Positions 23,442-31,333 of a DNA stretch of 64,000 bases are shown piece by piece (within the stretch, counting starts at the first letter, position 1; each line of letters opens with the position of its first letter). The translations under genes and the position numbers were made by a program. The notes under the pieces were generated by a model. That model was given only the letters and a program-made list of their open reading frames with translations. It searched no databases and was not told where the DNA came from. The stretch is taken from NCBI GenBank assembly GCA_937926105.1, contig CALANS010000127.1, forward strand, positions 1-64,000, in the 5' to 3' direction. The stretch comes from an uncultured Actinomycetes bacterium (GTDB lineage Bacteria > Actinomycetota > Actinomycetes > Mycobacteriales > Nakamurellaceae).

Positions 23442-24535
23442 GCGGGCCGCGCCCGCACCGGGCCGGCGGTCACGCGCAGGCGCACGATCACGTGGCCGGG
23501 CATCCGGACGGCCACGAGCACGGCCAGGACCATGGGCACGGGCACTCGCATCCGCACGACGGAATCAAGGGATTCCTGCATGGCCTGTTCGTGCCGCACT
23601 CGCACGACCCTGCGGATGCTATCGACGACGCGATGGAGGCGTCCGCCGCGGGGGTGCGCGCGCTGAAGATCAGCATGCTGGTGCTGCTGGCCACCACCGT
23701 GTTCCAGGTCGCGCTGGTGATCGTGACCAACTCGGTGGCGCTGCTGGCCGACACGATCCACAACTTCGCCGATGCGTTGACCGCGGTGCCGTTGTGGATC
23801 GCCTTCGTCCTGGGTCGGCGCGTCGCCTCCCGCCGCTATACCTACGGCTACGGCCGAGCCGAGGACCTGGCCGGCCTGTTCATCGTCTTCGTCGTCGCGC
23901 TATCGGCCGTGGTCGCCGGGTGGGAGGCCATCGACCGATTCATCCACCCCAGCACCGTCGAGGCCCCGTGGGTGCTGCTTGCCGCCGGGTTCATCGGCTT
24001 CGCCGGCAACGAGGCGGTCGCCATCTACCGCATCCGGGTCGGACAGAAGATCGGCTCGGCCGCACTGATCGCCGACGGAATACACGCCCGCATCGACGGG
24101 TTCACCTCCCTGGCCGTCGTGCTCGGCGCGATCGGCGTCCTGATCGGCCTGCCGCTGGCGGACCCGATCATCGGCCTGTTGATTTCGATTTCGATCCTGT
24201 TCCTGCTGTGGGGCACCGTCAGATCGGTCGGCGCCCGGCTGATGGATGCCATCGACCCCGACCTCGTGGAACGAGCCCGCCGCGCGGTCGAGCACACCGA
24301 AGGCGTCGCTGCCGTCCGCGACGTGCGCCTGCGGTGGGTCGGCCACCGGCTACACGGCTCGGCCGTCATCGAGGTCGACACATCCGATTTCCACCGAGCC
24401 GACCACGTTGCCGACCATGCCGCAGCGCACGCGCGGAGCGAGCTGCGCAACCTTGACGACTTCACCGCCACACCCGTCAGCCCGACGCATGCCGCCATTG
24501 CGATTCCTGCGGCAGGATCGTGTCATGGTCATTGA
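23438..24535 (+). CDS. CDF family divalent metal exporter with His-rich N-terminus
   Basis: 365 residues. The first 55 residues hold many His (HDHVAGHPDGHEHG, HGHGHSHPHDG), then PHSHDP before six helices. Transport-site segments ADTIHNFADA (helix 2) and ADGIHARIDG (helix 5) carry the HxxxD pairs, followed by a C-terminal cytoplasmic domain and a final HGH. The family exchanges Zn, Co or Ni for protons at the cell membrane. Coupled by ATGA to the alpha5-type sensor. Confidence 0.92.
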   Translation: MSGPRPHRAGGHAQAHDHVAGHPDGHEHGQDHGHGHSHPHDGIKGFLHGLFVPHSHDPADAIDDAMEASAAGVRALKISMLVLLATTVFQVALVIVTNSVALLADTIHNFADALTAVPLWIAFVLGRRVASRRYTYGYGRAEDLAGLFIVFVVALSAVVAGWEAIDRFIHPSTVEAPWVLLAAGFIGFAGNEAVAIYRIRVGQKIGSAALIADGIHARIDGFTSLAVVLGAIGVLIGLPLADPIIGLLISISILFLLWGTVRSVGARLMDAIDPDLVERARRAVEHTEGVAAVRDVRLRWVGHRLHGSAVIEVDTSDFHRADHVADHAAAHARSELRNLDDFTATPVSPTHAAIAIPAAGSCHGH

Positions 24536-24854
24536 GCTACTCGTGGTGCCCGACTGCCCGAACGAACACCCAGCGCGGCAGGCGTTGCAGAAGGCAGCGG
24601 AGCTGGCCGGTCTCAGTGCGCCGCCGATGACGGTGACGGTGATCGACTCGGACGCGCAGGCGCAGCGCCGCGGGTTCGTCGGCTCACCGACGTTCCTCTT
24701 CGACGGCACCGACCCATTCGCGGTGCCCGGGGGACCGGCCGGGCTGACGTGCCGTGTCTACTCCACGCCCGACGGCCTGGCCGGCGCACCGACCGTCGAT
24801 CAGCTACGTGACGCGCTGCTTGCCGCCGCCGTGGCGCGGGATGCCGTCGTCTGA
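24525..24854 (+). CDS. Thioredoxin-fold-like small protein of the metal module
   Basis: 109 residues; ATG 24525 lies inside the last codons of the exporter gene. It begins with a beta strand and a single-Cys VPDCPNEHPA turn, then TVTVIDSDAQAQRRGFVGSP and TFLFDG, the pattern of thioredoxin-fold proteins with a cis-Pro before a strand. Relatives sit beside mercury and other metal genes. With one Cys it cannot form a normal CxxC pair; a metal chaperone or glutaredoxin-like role is possible. A hairpin CCCCGA...TCGGGG follows at about 24858-24879 and may end transcription. Confidence 0.62.
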   Translation: MVIELLVVPDCPNEHPARQALQKAAELAGLSAPPMTVTVIDSDAQAQRRGFVGSPTFLFDGTDPFAVPGGPAGLTCRVYSTPDGLAGAPTVDQLRDALLAAAVARDAVV

Positions 24855-25002
24855 CCCCGAGCGACAGCGGTCGGGGACCGCCGCGGGTTTCGACGAGGAA
24901 GGCCGAGCCGCTGTGCCGCTCGGTTTGGCAGCTGAGGTGCCGCTGCTCTGATAGGGGATGGATCGGAGGCGTCGTTGATGCGGCCACGGGCATCGTGGGT
25001 GG

Positions 25003-26025
25003 CTAGATCGTCACCGCCAGTGCGGCGGCGAATGCAGCGTAGAACCCGGCGGCGGCCATGAGCCGGCCGGGGGTAAGACGTCCAGTGCGCAGCAGCCACA
25101 GGAGGTAGCCGACCGATGCCATGGTTGCGATCCCTGCGACGATCAGGGTGGTATCGAACCGCCACGGCGTGAACAGCAGCCCGATGCCGGACGGAACGGT
25201 GGCCTGGATCATCATCGCGCCAGAGATGTTGGCCAGCGCCAGTTGGGTCTTGCTCTGGCGCACCCAGATGATCGCGTTCATGATCTCGGGCAATTCGGTC
25301 GCGATCGGTGAGAGCAGCAGCGCAACCACTACGGGCGACAGGCCGAGCGCCGGACCGGCCCATTCGAGCTGCGCCACGAATAGCTGGGAGGCGGCGAAGA
25401 TGATTGCCAACGTCACCACCGTCTGAGCGACCACCGCCAGAGTCGTCGGACTCGTCCGACGGGGCTGAAACTTCAGCAGCGCCAGCCCCTCGTCAGAGGC
25501 ATGCTCGCCGACGGCGGTCATCTCGCGGTAGAAGTACAAGCCGTAGGCGGCGAAGAACACCAGTCCCAGCCACGGCTTGAACGTGAACGCAACCAGCCCG
25601 AGCGCCACCTTGAATACGAAGATGGCCAGGAACCAGGTCTGGTCCCGGGCGAGGCGGGAAGTGTCGATTCCCACCGGCCCACCTGGACGATCCAACTCGC
25701 CCCGCCTTGCCGAACCGGCAGCGTGGGCCCGACGCCGGGAGACCAGCATGCCGCCCGTGACGGCGTAGGCGATGGTGCCGACCACCAGAGGCCCACCCAG
25801 GGCCGCGCCGATGCCGATGTCATCGCCGTGTTCCCCGCCCCACAGCACCGCCACCAAGGTGACCACGCTTTCCGGCAATGCGGTGCCGACGGCGGCCAGG
25901 ATCGTCCCAACCGCGACGTGGCCGATCTTGAGCCGGACTCCGAGCCATTCGACCGCGTTGACGAACCACTCGCACGCGAAGTAGATGACGACGGCACAGC
26001 CGAGCAGAAGTGCGACGTGCAGCAT
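25003..26025 (-). CDS. CaCA family cation/proton (or sodium) exchanger
   Basis: 340 residues, ATG 26025. About ten helices. The two alpha-repeats of the family are visible: AVGTALPESVVTLVAVLWGG near the N-terminus and SPIATELPEIMNAIIWVRQS in the second half, each with the conserved acidic residue after P. Members move Ca, Mn or Na across the membrane. The next gene upstream on the same strand is a DtxR-family regulator, so manganese or another divalent metal is a reasonable guess. A hydrophilic loop (about 95-125) separates the halves. Confidence 0.85.
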   Translation of the reverse strand: MLHVALLLGCAVVIYFACEWFVNAVEWLGVRLKIGHVAVGTILAAVGTALPESVVTLVAVLWGGEHGDDIGIGAALGGPLVVGTIAYAVTGGMLVSRRRAHAAGSARRGELDRPGGPVGIDTSRLARDQTWFLAIFVFKVALGLVAFTFKPWLGLVFFAAYGLYFYREMTAVGEHASDEGLALLKFQPRRTSPTTLAVVAQTVVTLAIIFAASQLFVAQLEWAGPALGLSPVVVALLLSPIATELPEIMNAIIWVRQSKTQLALANISGAMMIQATVPSGIGLLFTPWRFDTTLIVAGIATMASVGYLLWLLRTGRLTPGRLMAAAGFYAAFAAALAVTI

Positions 26026-26241
26026 CGAGCGCGCCCCCTCCCGCCAGGTGCTCAGAGTTCGTACCGACGGAAGTTGCCAACAGGTGTGGGTGGTGGCCCG
26101 CCAGGTCCGGCGGCGCTTTCAGCGGCTCGTAGAGCCACTGTGCGACGACGACCGAAACGGCGCCGATCCGCCATTCCATCGATCCTGGTCGAACCTAGGT
26201 CTGGCGGGAGCAGGATCAAACGCGATGGTCCCAACATCACT

Positions 26242-26257
26242 GTTCGGTACGCCGAAC
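26242..26257. promoter_or_regulatory. Candidate operator for the DtxR-family regulator
   Basis: GTTCGG-TACG-CCGAAC is a perfect 6-bp inverted repeat in the 266-bp gap between the DtxR-family gene and the exchanger gene, about 215 bp before the exchanger ATG. Its role is a guess from symmetry and position. Confidence 0.3.
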
Positions 26258-26291
26258 GGTGCGATGGCCGCTGCCGAAGCCCTCTGGTTGC

Positions 26292-27035
26292 TCAGGACAG
26301 ATGGCGACAACGCGGATAGGGGCAGTCCCGCCCATCGCCACTGACCGCGGACGGTCGCTCCTCGGCAACCCACAGTGCCGCGGCGGCCTGCAGGCCCGAC
26401 TCGACCGCAACTGGCTGCCCCTCAATCGTGAATTCCGCGACCAGTGGGCCGCCGAAGGGCCTGTGCTCCTTCACGACAACGCGTTGATCCAGACGGATCC
26501 CACGGTCGGTAAACCAGCGCAACAAGCGTGGATCTTCGTCGCCGATCCGCGCAACATAGCCCAGCTCGCCGGGCTGCAGATGAAACAGCAGACGCGCGAC
26601 GGGTTGATGGACCGTGCCGTCGGCGGTCGGGATCGGGTCACCATGCGGGTCGCGCCACGGTCGACCCAACACGGCATCCATCCGGTCAACCATCAACGGA
26701 GAGACCGCATGCTCGAGAACCTCGGCCTCGGAATGGACCTCGTCCCACGAATACCCCAGCGCCTCTACCAAGTAGGTCTCGATCAAGCGATGTCGACGTA
26801 CCATTTCCACCGCACGGCGACGGCCCTGGGCGGTCAACTCGATGTCGCCGTACGGCTCGTGATCGACCAGTCCCGCCTCGGTCAACTTGCGAACCATCTC
26901 CGACGCCGACGATGTGGACACCCCCAGCCGCGCCGCAAGGTCCGCGTTCGACCGGTCTCCGACCTCCCACTCGCCCAGGTTGAAGATCACCTTCAGGTAA
27001 TCTTCGACCGCCCTGGTGCTCCCTGACCTGGCCAC
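26292..27035 (-). CDS. DtxR/MntR family metal-dependent repressor
   Basis: 247 residues from GTG 27035 (VARSGSTRAVEDYLKVIF is the normal start). Winged helix (NADLAARLGVSTSSASEMVR), a metal/dimer domain with HRLIETYLVEALGYSWDEVH and EHAVSPLMVDRMD, and a C-terminal SH3-like domain (about 150-225). Ligand residues H, E, H of the primary site are present. The family binds Mn or Fe and then DNA. It reads into the CaCA exchanger region and probably controls it. Confidence 0.88.
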   Translation of the reverse strand: MARSGSTRAVEDYLKVIFNLGEWEVGDRSNADLAARLGVSTSSASEMVRKLTEAGLVDHEPYGDIELTAQGRRRAVEMVRRHRLIETYLVEALGYSWDEVHSEAEVLEHAVSPLMVDRMDAVLGRPWRDPHGDPIPTADGTVHQPVARLLFHLQPGELGYVARIGDEDPRLLRWFTDRGIRLDQRVVVKEHRPFGGPLVAEFTIEGQPVAVESGLQAAAALWVAEERPSAVSGDGRDCPYPRCRHLS

Positions 27036-27420
27036 GTCGACGACTCTACGTGCGGGATGCAGCCCGGCCCTGCGCAGCCGGGGTTTCCAACCTCGCCGCC
27101 GGCAGCAGGGCACGGCTCCACTCGTGCGTACGCGCCGGATTGTTCCAACCCGGGCTGGCAGCTCTCTCAGTAGGGGAAAACGAGGTGGAGGGCAGTAGCA
27201 CGTCGGGGCGTTGGCGCGCGGTGCCGCCCGCTGGTCTTCTCGGTGGCGTCAACCAATGGAGGTGCCGGACGGGCCACATCGCCACATGTTGCATTCCTGC
27301 CGGCCGGCCGGACCGCTGGTGTGAAGCGACGACGTGGCGGATCCCACCCCCGAGGCACGAAAGCGAACCGCGCGCGGTAGCGTATGAAGCAGCACAGTCA
27401 GATACCCAGGCGGTGACAGC
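27036..27420. other. Intergenic region without a recognised gene
   Basis: Between the divergent DtxR-family and DUF1707 genes. Open frames here have no family resemblance and no good ribosome site. It should hold both promoters; no clear operator, hairpin or repeat was seen. Confidence 0.5.
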
Positions 27421-27759
27421 ATGAACCCTGAGATGCGCGCGTCGGATGCGGATCGGGAGCGTGTCGTGACAGTGCTACGCGAGGGAGTCGGCTCCGGCCG
27501 GTTGACGCTGGACGAGTTCTCGCAGCGCTGCGATACGGCTTACAGCTCCCGCACGGTCGGCGAACTCGATACCCTCATCCGAGATCTTCCTCGGCTCGTA
27601 CCTGCGCCGGCGCTGGCCGCCGTCAGGCCCAACCTCTTGCGCGTGTTCGCTGTTCTCGCGGTGGTGTTGGTGGTGCTGGCCGTCACGCTGTTCATCCTGT
27701 CCGATTCAGGTGCGCTGAACCCGATGGGTCAGATGATGGGCCACATGATGGGCCGTTGA
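27421..27759 (+). CDS. DUF1707 membrane protein with Met/His tail
   Basis: 112 residues. Residues 4-60 match the DUF1707 (SHOCT-like) signature: MRASDADRERVVTVLREG, then GRLTLDEFSQRCDTAY and ELDTLIRDLP. A single membrane helix follows (about 72-95) and the tail ends MGQMMGHMMGR, a Met/His cluster that could bind Cu(I) or Ag. Function of the family is unknown; the tail fits the metal-rich surroundings. Confidence 0.82.
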   Translation: MNPEMRASDADRERVVTVLREGVGSGRLTLDEFSQRCDTAYSSRTVGELDTLIRDLPRLVPAPALAAVRPNLLRVFAVLAVVLVVLAVTLFILSDSGALNPMGQMMGHMMGR

Positions 27760-27869
27760 GTACCGTGCACCGCCCCGGCCGGTGACGGCGCCACAGGCGC
27801 CTCCAGAGACCACTGGTTAACCCGGAAGTCACGTCAAGTAGCAGATCCGCGCCGTCTGCTGAGGGCTCC

Positions 27870-27984
27870 TCAGCGAGTCTGGTGTGACCCCTTTTCGTGC
27901 TCGGCATGGCGGCGCGGCTCCAGTTGGAAGGTCGAGTGCTCGACGTCGAAGTGCTCGGTGAGGCAATCCTGCAGCCCGATCACC
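27870..27984 (-). pseudogene. CDF exporter, last ~37 codons only
   Basis: Reads IGLQDCLTEHFDVEHSTFQ then LEPRRHAEHEKGSH, nearly the same as the end of the intact CDF gene at 29352-30425 (HFDMEHSTFQLEPSGHTEHE). Everything upstream is gone; the other strand there carries an ArsR fragment. A leftover of an older exporter module. Confidence 0.75.
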
Positions 27985-28116
27985 GACGATGCGCTGGACC
28001 TGGGCTCCGCGGAGCGCCTCGCGAGTGTGCTGTGCGCGCTGGCCGAGCCGTCCAGGCTGCGCCTGATGCCTCTGATCGCAGCGCACCAGCCGGGCTGGGT
28101 TGGAGGCCGGCGATCC
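27979..28116 (+). pseudogene. ArsR family sensor, N-terminal fragment
   Basis: Reads ITDDALDLGSAERLASVLCA then LAEPSRLRLMPLIAAHQPG, the first two helices of an ArsR/SmtB protein. The DNA-binding helix is missing. It abuts the CDF fragment on the opposite strand, so two decayed genes meet head to head. Confidence 0.65.
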
Positions 28117-28322
28117 GCACCGTGAGCACTGGGAGGGCAAGCAGCAGACACAACCCGACCGCCCGGGTCAACATCCGGGCCGTGCGCCCCGGTGCGGGGT
28201 TATGGGTAACCCCAGGGCTGGAGGCCGCCGATCTGCCGGCGGGTGGGGGCGAGCGGGCGGGGCGCGGTAGGCACGGCAGTTGACCTTCGACCGGGGCTAA
28301 CGCGGGGCACCCTGGCTAGACC

Positions 28323-28360
28323 AGACCTTCGGGTCAGCGCGGGCACTGACCCGAAGGTCT
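28323..28360. terminator. 15-bp perfect hairpin, possible terminator
   Basis: AGACCTTCGGGTCAG (28323-28337) and CTGACCCGAAGGTCT (28346-28360) pair perfectly around an 8-base loop. No T-run follows on either side. It lies about 60 bp beyond the end of the leftward zinc-ribbon gene, so it may end that transcript. Nothing else is recognised between 28117 and 28421. Confidence 0.45.
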
Positions 28361-28421
28361 CGCTTGCCGACTGTCTGCGGGCGCTCAGGTATCGCCGCGC
28401 GTCGGCTGGCCTCGCGGCGTG

Positions 28422-28742
28422 TTAGTCGAACAGTTCGGATAGGAATCCGCCGCGCTTGCGGCGTCTTCCGTAGCCGCTGGAGTCGTAGCCGCTGTCGTGT
28501 CCGGAGCGGCGGTCGCCGTGGTGTCCTTCGCGGGCTGGGTAGGGGTCCGCGTAGGGCGCCTGCTGGGGATTGGCTTGGGCGTAGAAGCCGCTCTCGGCGT
28601 CGATGAGTCGTTCCAGCTCGCCGCGGTCGAGGTAGATGCCGCGGCACTCGCTGCACTGGTCGATGGTGACGCCGTTGCGTTCGTAGGGGCGCATAGTCCC
28701 GGTGCACTTGGGGCACGTCAGCGTCCGGTCCGGCTGGGTCAT
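28422..28742 (-). CDS. TFIIB-type zinc-ribbon protein
   Basis: 106 residues from ATG 28742 (GTG 28751 possible). N-terminal zinc ribbon with CPKCTGTM and CSECRGIYLDRGELERLI, the zf-TFIIB signature of small bacterial proteins, followed by a Gly/Ser/Tyr/Arg-rich tail ending RGGFLSELFD. Such proteins are common in actinobacteria; function unknown, nucleic-acid or protein binding is assumed. Confidence 0.85.
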   Translation of the reverse strand: MTQPDRTLTCPKCTGTMRPYERNGVTIDQCSECRGIYLDRGELERLIDAESGFYAQANPQQAPYADPYPAREGHHGDRRSGHDSGYDSSGYGRRRKRGGFLSELFD

Positions 28743-28857
28743 GGTGATCACCTCACGTAATCAGTTCGTGCACCGTCTGGCCTCGCCCTTGACTGGCGGG
28801 GCCGTATCCACAACACTAGCATCATCTGATCAGTTGTTCATATGTAGGGGGTTCTTG

Positions 28858-29310
28858 GTGAGCACAGGAGACACCGGGGGTTCGGACCCGGCGGCCGCAG
28901 TGAGCGCGCTGGATACCTGTGGGGAGCGGGTGGTCGATCGGGACCGGGTCGCGGCCGTGCGGGCGGTCATGCCGCCGCCTGCGGACGTGGAGGACCTGGC
29001 GCGGGTGTTTGTGTTGCTCGGCGAGCCAGGTCGGCTACGGCTGTTGACCAGCCTGCTGGAGGCCGGCGAGCTGTGCGTGTGCGACCTGGCGGCGACCACC
29101 GGGTTGAGTGAGTCCTCGGTCAGCCACGCGCTGCGGCTGCTACGCGCCTCGCGGGTGGTCTCGGTCCAACGACGCGGCCGGATGGCCTACTACCGCCTCG
29201 ACGACTCTCACGTGCGGATGCTGCTCGACCTCGGCCTGACCCACACCCGGCACACCAGCCCGTTCGCCACGGCACCGGAGCCGGACCGACCGGAGGGGAC
29301 GACACCCTGA
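28858..29310 (+). CDS. ArsR/SmtB family metal sensor (CadC-like, CxC site)
   Basis: 150 residues from GTG 28858 (GGGGG eight bases upstream). A long N-terminal arm with DTCGERVVDRDRV, then the winged helix GELCVCDLAATTGLSESSVS. The Cys pair in CVC plus the N-terminal Cys is the alpha3N soft-metal site of CadC-like sensors for Cd/Pb/Zn. The leader holds an AT-rich patch with TGATCAGTTGTTCATATG, the likely operator. The exporter gene follows 41 bp on. Confidence 0.88.
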   Translation: MSTGDTGGSDPAAAVSALDTCGERVVDRDRVAAVRAVMPPPADVEDLARVFVLLGEPGRLRLLTSLLEAGELCVCDLAATTGLSESSVSHALRLLRASRVVSVQRRGRMAYYRLDDSHVRMLLDLGLTHTRHTSPFATAPEPDRPEGTTP

Positions 29311-29351
29311 GCCCGGCATCGGAACCCGACCGCCACGGCGACAGCCCCGCC

Positions 29352-30425
29352 GTGCCCGGTGACAGCCTCGGCTATCGGGCACGACAGCATCCGGGGGTGG
29401 CCGCCGGCCACCACCAGTCGGTCGAGGCCCGCTCCGCCGCCGCTGATCACGATCAGGCCCGCGACGGCCACCGGCATGACGTCGCCGGGCGCAGCGGCGG
29501 CGACCCCGACGACGGCGGTCATGCCGGTCATCAGCATGGGGTGAGGGCGAACGCCGATCGCCGCTATCTGTGGATGGCGTTGCTGCTGCTGGCGGGCTTC
29601 ATGGTCACCGAGGTGGTCGTGGCGATCTGGTCCGGGTCGCTGGTGCTGTTGTCCGACGCCGGACACATGCTCTCCGATGTGGGTGCGCTGGCCGCGGCGC
29701 TGTGGGCGATGCGGCTAGCGGCGCGCCCGGCGACGGGCAGCTGGACCTTCGGGTGGAAACGCGCGGAAATCTTGTCCGCGGCCGGCAACGGCACCACCCT
29801 GTTGGTGATCAGCGGACTGGTCGGGTTCGAGGCGATCCGCCGGCTGATCGAGCCCCCGTCGGTCAGCGGTGGACCGGTGCTGGTGGTCGCCCTGGTCGGG
29901 GTCGTGGTCAACATCGCCGCCACCTGGGCGCTAGCGCGGGCCAACCGATCCTCGCTCAACGTGGCCGGTGCGTTCGCGCACGTGCTGACCGACCTGTACG
30001 CGTTCATCGGTACCGCGATCGCCGGGATCGTGATCCTGGTCACCGGCTACACCCGCGCCGATGCGATCGCCTCACTGGTCGTGGTGGCGCTGATGCTGCA
30101 CGCGGCGTGGGGGCTACTGCGGGACTCCGGCCGCATCCTGCTCGAAGCTGCCCCCCGTAATGTCGACCTGGGTGAGGTCCGCGGGCATCTGTTGGACCTG
30201 CCCGAAGTCACCGCGGTGCACGACCTGCACGTGTGGACGGTCACCTCCAACCTGTCCGCGGTCTCGGCCCACGTCGTGGTCGACGAGCTGTGCTTCCACA
30301 ACGGATTCGCCCCCCAAGTACTCGACCGACTGCAAGCCTGCCTGGGCGGCCACTTCGATATGGAGCACTCCACTTTCCAGCTCGAACCCTCCGGACATAC
30401 GGAGCACGAAACCGGCACGCACTGA
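29352..30425 (+). CDS. CDF family Zn/Cd exporter (ZitB/CzcD-like)
   Basis: 357 residues with GTG 29352; the frame is open upstream, so the exact start is uncertain. About 70 His/Asp-rich residues precede six helices. Transport site segments LSDAGHMLSDVGA (helix 2) and AHVLTDLYAF (helix 5) give the HxxxD pairs of Zn/Cd CDF proteins. The C-terminal domain has VHDLHVWTVTSNLSAVSAHV and ends with HFDMEHSTFQLEP. Partner of the CadC-like sensor. Confidence 0.9.
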   Translation: MPGDSLGYRARQHPGVAAGHHQSVEARSAAADHDQARDGHRHDVAGRSGGDPDDGGHAGHQHGVRANADRRYLWMALLLLAGFMVTEVVVAIWSGSLVLLSDAGHMLSDVGALAAALWAMRLAARPATGSWTFGWKRAEILSAAGNGTTLLVISGLVGFEAIRRLIEPPSVSGGPVLVVALVGVVVNIAATWALARANRSSLNVAGAFAHVLTDLYAFIGTAIAGIVILVTGYTRADAIASLVVVALMLHAAWGLLRDSGRILLEAAPRNVDLGEVRGHLLDLPEVTAVHDLHVWTVTSNLSAVSAHVVVDELCFHNGFAPQVLDRLQACLGGHFDMEHSTFQLEPSGHTEHETGTH

Positions 30426-30663
30426 TGCGGCGGCGCTCGATACCGACCCCCACGGCGCTGGGTGACACGGTGCCGGCCTGCGCAATGCCGGCTTGTTACT
30501 GGTGCCTGGGGTCGCGCCCATGGCCGAGCCGCGCAGACAGTGGGCGTCGCGCAGTGATCCGAGTAAGCGGGTGCACGACAGGCGCGGCGGCGCGCTATGC
30601 CGAGTACTGGCCACCTGCCGGCCAAGCCGGCCGGGCCTTACGCGGCCCTCGGCTGGCCGAACA

Positions 30664-30927
30664 GTGAGCGCGGTCGCGACGGCGGCAGGGTTGGTGAGCT
30701 TTCCCGTCGGCACCGGGGCAGCGGGCGCCGCGCTGGCTGCGTGGCGCAAGCCTGGGCCTCGGCTGACCAGCGCGGTCCAGCATTTCGCCGCGGGGGTGGT
30801 GCTGGCCGCGGTCGCCCGGTCGGTGGGATGGGAGCCCAAATATGCCAGCCGGTCCTTTCGTATCGCATATGGCATGTCGCCCACCGAGTTTCGCCGACAA
30901 CGCCCTCCGCCGCTGCGCGACGATTGA
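30664..30927 (+). pseudogene. Chimeric remnant: ZIP transporter start joined to AraC regulator end
   Basis: An 87-residue frame from GTG 30664. The first half (GTGAAGAALAAWRKPGPRLT then SAVQHFAAGVVLAAVA) is the start of a ZIP-type metal transporter. At about 30816 it switches in frame to SVGWEPKYASRSFRIAYGMS and PTEFRRQ, the end of an AraC-family DNA-binding domain. Two different genes have been fused by a deletion; the product is unlikely to work. The 240 bp before it hold no recognised gene. Confidence 0.75.
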
Positions 30928-30970
30928 GGGCGGCCCTTGGATTGGTCAGTGTTTGATGTATGGTCAGTGG

Positions 30971-31333
30971 ATGCTGACTATTGCTTCGCGGGTGGATGTG
31001 ATGAACCGGTTGGGGCGGGCGATGGCTGATGCCACCCGGTCACGGATTCTGCTGTCGCTGGTGGAGGGGCCGGGGTATCCGGCGCGGCTCGCGCGGGAGC
31101 TGGACCTGACCCGCACGAATGTGTCCAACCATCTGGCCTGCCTTCGCGGGTGCGGCATCGTGGTCGCCGAACCGGAAGGTCGGCAGACGCGGTATGAGAT
31201 CGCCGATCCGCACATCGCCGCGGCGCTGAACGCGTTGGTGGATGTGACGCTCGCCGTCGATGAGAACGCGCCGTGCATGGACCCGCAGTGCCCGGTGCCG
31301 GGCTGCTGCGAGGCTGAGCAGGCGATGCGGTGA
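30971..31333 (+). CDS. ArsR/SmtB family Cd/Pb sensor, CmtR-like
   Basis: 120 residues from ATG 30971 (ATG 30956 also in frame). LGRAMADATRSRILLSLVEG, YPARLARELDLTRTNVSNHL and CLRGCGIVV match mycobacterial CmtR; the CxxxC in the DNA-binding helix and a Cys in the tail (ENAPCMDPQC) form its Cd/Pb site. Extra C-terminal cysteines (PGCCEAEQ) are added here. TATGGT (30959-30964) seven bases before the ATG suggests a leaderless message. Its stop overlaps the P-type ATPase start. Confidence 0.9.
   Translation: MLTIASRVDVMNRLGRAMADATRSRILLSLVEGPGYPARLARELDLTRTNVSNHLACLRGCGIVVAEPEGRQTRYEIADPHIAAALNALVDVTLAVDENAPCMDPQCPVPGCCEAEQAMR

Noticed and set aside
26026..26291. Manganese riboswitch (yybP-ykoY) before the CaCA exchanger
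   Set aside because: I could not find the conserved loop sequences; only a short inverted repeat is seen.
25501..26319. Rightward 272-codon frame antisense to the exchanger
   Set aside because: Arg/Pro/Gly-rich shadow of the exchanger gene.
27050..27424. Rightward 124-codon frame before the DUF1707 gene
   Set aside because: No ribosome site or family resemblance and odd composition; overlaps the start region of the DtxR-family gene.
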